From Clostridia bacterium (lineage in GTDB: Bacteria > Bacillota > Clostridia > UMGS1883): a stretch of 19,350 nucleotides of DNA. The stretch spans positions 1 to 19,350 of the forward strand of contig JAFSBF010000106.1 of NCBI GenBank assembly GCA_017441965.1. The letters run 5' to 3'. A program made the position numbers and the translations under genes. Under the pieces are notes generated by a model that was given only the letters and a program-made list of their open reading frames with translations, searched no databases and was not told the origin of the DNA. Shown here in pieces: positions 15,438 through 19,350 of this stretch. Position 1 is the first letter of the stretch. Each line of letters begins with the position of its first letter.

Positions 15438-15466
15438 TTGAAAGGGTGTTTGTTCTGAAATATTCC
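15438..15466 (+). promoter_or_regulatory. Promoter of the folate unit
   Basis: TTGAAA (15438-15443), a 17-base spacer and TATTCC (15461-15466) predict a start near 15473, four bases before the first paired base of the riboswitch. The -10 box is poor, but the position is what a riboswitch leader needs. Confidence 0.5.
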
Positions 15467-15476
15467 CAGATAAAAA

Positions 15477-15586
15477 CAGCAAAGTAGGAACTACTGCGTT
15501 AAGTGTGTGGGGGACGGGAAGTTGCCTCCATAACGAAAAATGTCTATTATTGATATTTGCGGTGGTGGTTTCGCATTCCGTTGCTG
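15477..15586 (+). promoter_or_regulatory. Tetrahydrofolate (THF) riboswitch
   Basis: This RNA aptamer binds reduced folates and lowers expression of the folate transporter when they are plentiful. Conserved pieces of the class are present in order: AGTAG, GCGTTAAGTG, GGACGGGAAGTTG, AACGAA, TGCGGTG and GCATTCCG. The expected stems can be drawn: P1 CAGCAA (15477-15482) with TTGCTG (15581-15586), P2 AACTAC (15489-15494) with GTGGTT (15565-15570), and P3 TGGGGG (15508-15513) with CCTCCA (15525-15530). The downstream genes, a folate-type ECF transporter subunit and folC, agree with the ligand. Assignment is by remembered consensus and pairing, not by a covariance search. Confidence 0.92.
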
Positions 15587-15604
15587 CACCAAGATTCGCT
15601 TTTG

Positions 15605-15640
15605 AACCTTTCTGCAGCGTGCTGCAGAAAGGTTTTGTTT
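15605..15640 (+). terminator. Riboswitch expression platform hairpin
   Basis: AACCTTTCTGCAG (15605-15617) pairs perfectly with CTGCAGAAAGGTT (15622-15634) around CGTG. The 3' arm runs into TTTTGTTT, as an intrinsic terminator would. It also holds AGAAAGG (15626-15632), the only ribosome binding site for folT. The hairpin can therefore stop transcription, block translation, or both. Confidence 0.8.
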
Positions 15641-15643
15641 ATT

Positions 15644-16177
15644 ATGAAAAAGAGAATTTCAACAAGAAAGCTGTGCCTTCTTGCCGTATTTACGGCAATA
15701 ACGGTAATTTTAGCTATATATGCTACATTCAGGATTGGAAATCAGATAAAAATACCCCTTAAATTTATAACGGTATTTATGACGGGGGCAATTTTTGGTG
15801 CTATACCTGCGGGTGTTGTTGCGGCGCTTGCAGATATATTAAACGCAGTCCTCGTTCCCGTAGGACCGCCTCTGCCTCAGATAACGGCAGTGGAGTTTTT
15901 ATACGGCATTATATACGGTGTGTTTTTTTATAAAGCGTCGGATAATAAATTTTACTATCTGCGCTCACTTTTATGCTGCCTTATACAGTTTGCCATCAGC
16001 ATAACATTAATGTCAAAAATTCTTACGGATGTTGGATATTTCAGTAGCTTTTATGCTGCACTGATAATACGTATGCCCGCCGCAATTGTGACGTTTTTAA
16101 TGCATATGGCGGTGCTTTGCGCACTTAGAAAAATCATATTCAGGATGAAAAACTATTTTGCGAAGGAAGAAATATAA
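15644..16177 (+). CDS. folT: Folate-specific ECF transporter S component
   Basis: FolT is the membrane subunit that binds folate and, with the shared ECF energising module (EcfA, EcfA', EcfT, not in this window), imports it. The 177-residue protein is very hydrophobic, with about six membrane segments. It opens with basic MKKRISTRKLCLLAVFTAIT. The block VFMTGAIFGAIPAGVVAALA followed by DILNAVLVPVGPPLPQ is typical of folate and related vitamin S components. Identification rests on this pattern plus the THF riboswitch and folC. I start at ATG 15644 because AGAAAGG lies about 11 bases upstream. An in-frame ATG at 15557 lies inside the riboswitch and would add 29 unlikely residues. The stop overlaps the folC start by one base. 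Confidence 0.9.
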   Translation: MKKRISTRKLCLLAVFTAITVILAIYATFRIGNQIKIPLKFITVFMTGAIFGAIPAGVVAALADILNAVLVPVGPPLPQITAVEFLYGIIYGVFFYKASDNKFYYLRSLLCCLIQFAISITLMSKILTDVGYFSSFYAALIIRMPAAIVTFLMHMAVLCALRKIIFRMKNYFAKEEI

Positions 16178-17439
16178 TGGGAAATTTTAAGCAGTATGCA
16201 AACAGCTTTCAGGCAAAAAGCCGTCTTGGACTTGAGTCTATAGGCGCGCTTGTACAAAAACTTGGAAATCCGCAAAAAGACCTTAAATTTATCCACGTTG
16301 CAGGAACAAACGGAAAAGGCTCTGTCTGCGCATTTTTGCAGTGTATTCTTAGTGACAGCGGTCTTAAAACGGGTAAATTTATTTCGCCCAATATGATTGA
16401 TGTGACTGAAAGAATAAGTATTGACGGCAAAGATATTTCAAATGATGAGCTTAACACCCTTTTAAATCAGGTCGAAATGGCGGCAAAAGAGGTAGAGAAT
16501 GAAAAAGGTGCTATGCCTACTCAGTTTGAAATATGGACAGCCGCAGCGTTTTTGTATTTTAAAGAAAAAAAGTGCGATATTGTGGCTTTGGAAACGGGAC
16601 TTGGCGGCAGACTTGATGCAACAAATATCATTGATGCACCGCTTATGTGCCTGATTACAAAAATTGATATTGACCATACTGAATATCTCGGCGATACTCT
16701 AGAAAAAATTGCCGCAGAAAAGGCAGGTATTATAAAAGAAGAAACTGCGGTTATTACCACAATGCAGAGGCAGCAGGCGCACCAAGTGCTTGAAAAAACA
16801 GCTAAAGAGAAAAATTGTTCTTTTATTGTGGCAGAGCCGCCCGAAAGCAGTGCTCCCGACAAAATGGGTGAGGTTTTCGATTATAAAAACTTTAAAAATC
16901 TAAAGATAAGCCTTGCAGGCGCTCACCAGACGGAAAATGCCGCCCTTGCAATAGAGGCGGCAATAAGTATGGGCATTGACGAAAAGTATATCAGAAGCGG
17001 ACTTTTGCGTGCACGAAACATAGGACGCTTTGAAAAAATATCGAATAATCCCTTAGTAATATTTGACGGTGCGCATAACCTTAGCGGAACAAGCTCTCTG
17101 ATTGATGCTGTATCAAGATATTTTCCTGACGAAAGGCTTTCCGTTATATATGCGGCAATGGCGGATAAGGATATTGATGCATCGCTTGACCTTTTTAAAA
17201 AGAATGGTTTTTGTGAAAAGGCATATTTTTTCACCGTTACTGTAGAGGATAATCCCCGTGCGGAGACGGCAGAAAGACTTGCCAAAAAGCTTATAAAATA
17301 CGGATTTACAGCACAGCCTTGTGAAGATATAACCGAGGCTTATAAAAAAGCAGTTTCAGAAAATAAGCTTACTGTTATATGCGGCTCGCTCTATCTTTAC
17401 AAGGATTTTATGAAGATGAAATCAATGAATTGCTTATAA
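16177..17439 (+). CDS. folC: Folylpolyglutamate / dihydrofolate synthase
   Basis: FolC adds glutamates to folates so that they are kept in the cell and bind their enzymes; many bacterial members also join dihydropteroate to the first glutamate. The 420-residue protein is of Mur-ligase type. It has the P-loop GTNGKGS (43-49), the FISPNMIDVTERI block, ALETGLGGRLDATN, YLGDTLEKIAAEKAGIIKE, and the C-terminal-domain start FDGAHN (Asp297, His300). It is coupled to folT by a TAATG overlap, with AAGGAAG upstream, so it is under control of the same riboswitch. Whether it has the dihydrofolate synthase activity cannot be read from sequence. No clear terminator follows. Confidence 0.94.
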   Translation: MGNFKQYANSFQAKSRLGLESIGALVQKLGNPQKDLKFIHVAGTNGKGSVCAFLQCILSDSGLKTGKFISPNMIDVTERISIDGKDISNDELNTLLNQVEMAAKEVENEKGAMPTQFEIWTAAAFLYFKEKKCDIVALETGLGGRLDATNIIDAPLMCLITKIDIDHTEYLGDTLEKIAAEKAGIIKEETAVITTMQRQQAHQVLEKTAKEKNCSFIVAEPPESSAPDKMGEVFDYKNFKNLKISLAGAHQTENAALAIEAAISMGIDEKYIRSGLLRARNIGRFEKISNNPLVIFDGAHNLSGTSSLIDAVSRYFPDERLSVIYAAMADKDIDASLDLFKKNGFCEKAYFFTVTVEDNPRAETAERLAKKLIKYGFTAQPCEDITEAYKKAVSENKLTVICGSLYLYKDFMKMKSMNCL

Positions 17440-17489
17440 AGCATAAATTGAAATCTGCGGCTTGCGGGAGTTATTTTGTATCAACCTGT

Positions 17490-17524
17490 ATTGCATTTTG
17501 ATAGAAAGTGTGTTATAATGCAAT
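17490..17524. repeat. Inverted repeat embracing the putP promoter
   Basis: ATTGCAT (17490-17496) and ATGCAAT (17518-17524) are perfect 7-bp complements, 21 bases apart. The left arm covers the -35 box and the right arm lies from the last -10 bases to the start site. This is where a repressor would bind. Confidence 0.5.
17491..17519 (+). promoter_or_regulatory. Promoter of the symporter gene
   Basis: TTGCAT (17491-17496), a 17-base spacer and a perfect TATAAT (17514-17519) predict a start near 17526 and a leader of about 37 bases before ATG 17563. Confidence 0.75.
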
Positions 17525-17562
17525 TTATGTTAATAAAAATTTTGGAAAGGAGAATATTCTTT

Positions 17563-19098
17563 ATGGATATTTTGGCATTTTCACTTTACTTTGTAGCAAT
17601 GATTGCTATAGGTATTTTCTTCTTTGTTAAATCAAAAAATGTAAGCGAAAAGGATTACTTTCTCGGCGGACGTGCAATGGGCCCGTGGGTAACTGCAATG
17701 AGTGCTCAGGCATCGGATATGAGTGCATGGCTGTTGATGGGACTTCCCGGAAGTATTCTTGCATTCGGTTTCGGACAGGCATGGATTGGTATCGGTCTTG
17801 CAATCGGTACAGCCGCAAACTGGATTTTGGTTGCAAAAAGGCTTCGTAAATTTTCAAAGGCAGCAGGAGATTCTATTACACTGCCCCAGTATCTTTCAAA
17901 CAGATTTGCAACAAAAAGCCATACTGTAAGTATTATCTGTGCAGTTGTGTTCCTTGTATGCTTTACAATTTATGTTGCATCTGCTTTCGTTGCAGGTGCA
18001 GATGTATTCACAACACTTGTTCCACAGCTTTCAAGAACAACGGCAATGCTTATTTTTGCGGCAATTGTTCTTGTATACACCTTCCTTGGCGGCTTTAATG
18101 CCGTTTGCTGGACAGACTTTTTCCAGGGACTTTTAATGCTGGCTGCACTCCTTATCGTTCCTATTGTTATCGGATTTACAAGAACTCTGGACGTAGCGGC
18201 TCTTTCAACTGTTTACACTGGACCTAACGGTGAAGAATTCAAGTTTGTTGCGAGCTTTATGAACGCAAGCTGGCAGGATATTATTTCAGGACTTGGCTGG
18301 GGACTGGGTTACTTTGGTATGCCACATATCATTGTAAGATTTATGGCGATTGAAAAGCCGTCCATGGTTAAAAAGTCTGCAACAGTTGCAATTATCTGGG
18401 TTGTACTTTCTTTGGGTGCGACAATTATGATTGCATATCTTGGTAGAATGTTCGTATACTCAGACGGAACAGACCTTTCGGCAGTTCTTTTAAGTCAGGG
18501 ACAGCAGTCGCTTATATTTGTAGAGCTTGCACGTGATGTTTTCCCTGCGTTTATAGCAGGTTTGTTGCTTGCGGCTATTATTGCGGCAAGTATGTCAACG
18601 GCGGATTCTCAGCTTCTGGTTGCAGCGTCCTCTTTTGCAAGTGACCTTTACAAGCCCATTGTCAGGAAAAATGCTTCCAACAAAGAAATGCTTTGGGTAA
18701 GCCGTATGATTGTATTGATTATTGCCGTTATCGCCTTCTTGATTGCAAGCAGCAAGGGCAAGGCGGCACAGGCAATTATGGATTTAGTATCCAATGCGTG
18801 GGGTATCTTCGGTGCGGCATTTGGTCCTGCAGTATTACTGTCATTGTTCTGGAAACGCTTTACATATAAGGGCGCAGTTGCAGGTATTATAACAGGTGCA
18901 CTAATTGATATGATCTGGCTGTGGTTGCCGCTTGTAAACGGCATGACACTGACTGCTGCAACGGGCATTTACGAAATTATCCCCGGCTTTATTATTGGCG
19001 GTTTGGTCGCTATCGTGGTTACTCTTCTTGATAAGGCTCCTTCGGCAGAGGTTGAGGCCATTTATGCAAGAGCAACAGATAACAGCATAGACGATTAA
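17563..19098 (+). CDS. putP: Sodium/proline symporter, PutP type
   Basis: PutP belongs to the sodium:solute symporter family and brings proline into the cell with sodium, for nutrition or osmotic protection. The 511-residue protein has about twelve or thirteen membrane segments. Strong PutP signatures are FLGGRAMGPWVTAMSAQASD with Asp52, followed by MSAWLLMGLPGS, equivalent to the sodium-site Asp55 region of E. coli PutP; FLGGFNAVCWTDFFQG; GWGLGYFGMPHIIVRFMA; MSTADSQLLVAASS with the sodium-site Ser/Thr pair; and YEIIPGFIIGG near the end. I start at ATG 17563, ten bases after AAAGGAG (17546-17552). A longer reading from 17476 runs through the promoter and is rejected. Proline is the likeliest substrate; pantothenate or other members of the family diverge more. 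Confidence 0.93.
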   Translation: MDILAFSLYFVAMIAIGIFFFVKSKNVSEKDYFLGGRAMGPWVTAMSAQASDMSAWLLMGLPGSILAFGFGQAWIGIGLAIGTAANWILVAKRLRKFSKAAGDSITLPQYLSNRFATKSHTVSIICAVVFLVCFTIYVASAFVAGADVFTTLVPQLSRTTAMLIFAAIVLVYTFLGGFNAVCWTDFFQGLLMLAALLIVPIVIGFTRTLDVAALSTVYTGPNGEEFKFVASFMNASWQDIISGLGWGLGYFGMPHIIVRFMAIEKPSMVKKSATVAIIWVVLSLGATIMIAYLGRMFVYSDGTDLSAVLLSQGQQSLIFVELARDVFPAFIAGLLLAAIIAASMSTADSQLLVAASSFASDLYKPIVRKNASNKEMLWVSRMIVLIIAVIAFLIASSKGKAAQAIMDLVSNAWGIFGAAFGPAVLLSLFWKRFTYKGAVAGIITGALIDMIWLWLPLVNGMTLTAATGIYEIIPGFIIGGLVAIVVTLLDKAPSAEVEAIYARATDNSIDD

Positions 19099-19121
19099 TT
19101 ATTTGAAAAAACATACATAAG

Positions 19122-19149
19122 GAACAAAATTGACTTCTTCAATTTGTTC
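19122..19149 (+). terminator. Imperfect hairpin after putP
   Basis: GAACAAAATTGA (19122-19133) pairs with TCAATTTGTTC (19139-19149) with one bulged A. A run of six T follows only at 19161-19166, eleven bases later, so it is at best a weak terminator of putP. Confidence 0.4.
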
Positions 19150-19160
19150 GCTTCGCTCAC

Positions 19161-19236
19161 TTTTTTATAGGTAAACTTTGTCCAGTTACGCAATTTTGCG
19201 CACAATGCGCACAAATTCCTATATTATAAAAAAGGT
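19161..19236. repeat. Imperfect palindromic stretch with a 9-base tandem repeat
   Basis: TTTTTTATAGG at the left is mirrored by CCTATATTATAAAAAA at the right, with further partial pairing inward (CTTTGT against ACAAATT). In the middle TGCGCACAA is repeated directly at 19197-19205 and 19206-19214. No gene is visible. It could be a small degenerate palindromic element. Confidence 0.4.
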
Positions 19237-19272
19237 GGATGTAAAAAACTCGGTTTTTTTACATCCACCTTT
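19231..19272. terminator. Bidirectional 18-bp terminator hairpin
   Basis: Positions 19231-19248 (AAAGGTGGATGT plus six A) pair perfectly with 19255-19272. On the minus strand the stem is followed by a T-rich TTTATAAT, so it would end a gene coming from the right. On the plus strand the tail TTTCTGTTTGT is weaker but could still back up putP. Confidence 0.8.
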
Positions 19273-19299
19273 CTGTTTGTAATATAGCAAAAGATAGGG

Positions 19300-19350
19300 C
19301 TATATGTTTTTTGTCAATGCTGATAAAAATTCACAGTAAAGAGCCTGAGG
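19300..19350 (-). CDS. Probable C-terminal end of a minus-strand gene (partial)
   Basis: Read on the minus strand from the window edge, one frame is open for 16 codons (PQALYCEFLSALTKNI) and ends TAG at 19302-19300. The other two frames stop earlier. A strong terminator in the right orientation starts 28 bases beyond. The fragment is too short to identify a family. Confidence 0.45.
   Translation of the reverse strand, partial: PQALYCEFLSALTKNI

Noticed and set aside
15073..15441. A 122-codon plus-strand frame crossing the glgP end
   Set aside because: It is mostly out-of-frame glgP and runs into intergenic repeats; no initiation signals.
17476..17562. A 29-residue N-terminal extension of PutP
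   Set aside because: The extension would run through the promoter at 17491-17519, and AAAGGAG is placed for ATG 17563.

Overview
The window looks like chromosomal DNA from an anaerobic, endospore-forming member of the Clostridia (Firmicutes). Three things point that way. It carries two sporulation genes, gpr and spoIIP. Its promoters are canonical TTGNNN-17-TANNNT boxes with strong purine-rich ribosome binding sites. Its gene families are typical of gut Clostridia: GlgC/GlgD glycogen synthesis, a Rex regulator, a class II aldolase, and a tetrahydrofolate riboswitch in front of an ECF folate transporter. I cannot name the genus from sequence alone. No insertion sequence, tRNA, rRNA or CRISPR array is visible.

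Layout from left to right. (1) Positions 1-628 hold a small Xre-type repressor on the minus strand. Divergent to it is a promoter followed by two hairpins, a candidate small RNA of about 83 nt, and three copies of one operator-like box lie between them. (2) Positions 629-2364 hold an unlisted 50-codon gene coupled by ATGA overlap to gpr, the germination protease, then an HTH plus LexA/S24-like regulator with its own promoter. (3) Positions 2391-4089 form an iron-sulfur assembly unit: cysteine desulfurase and an IscU-type scaffold. (4) spoIIP lies on the minus strand, convergent with iscU with a single base between the stop codons. (5) Class II fructose-bisphosphate aldolase and then rex follow, each with its own promoter. 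(6) Positions 6946-15308 are a glycogen cluster: glgB, glgC, glgD and glgA in one tightly packed unit, then glgP behind a near-consensus internal promoter and a perfect palindrome. (7) Positions 15438-17439 are a folate unit: promoter, THF riboswitch, a hairpin that covers the ribosome binding site, folT, folC. (8) Positions 17491-19098 hold a PutP-type sodium/proline symporter with its own promoter. (9) The right edge holds palindromic intergenic DNA, a bidirectional terminator and probably the last 16 codons of a minus-strand gene.

How the genes fit together. Aldolase, Rex and the glycogen genes are central carbon and redox functions. GlgC and GlgD make ADP-glucose, GlgA extends the glucan, GlgB branches it and GlgP degrades it. 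FolT imports folate and FolC polyglutamylates it to retain it. The desulfurase and scaffold supply Fe-S clusters. Gpr and SpoIIP act late and early in the spore cycle.

Most of the window is conventional, and I see no clearly new multi-gene system. The most useful leads are regulatory: the candidate small RNA at 407-489, the coupled small gene before gpr, the S24 domain with Arg in place of the catalytic Lys, the covarying hairpin pair in front of rex and glgP, and the riboswitch expression platform that buries the folT ribosome binding site.
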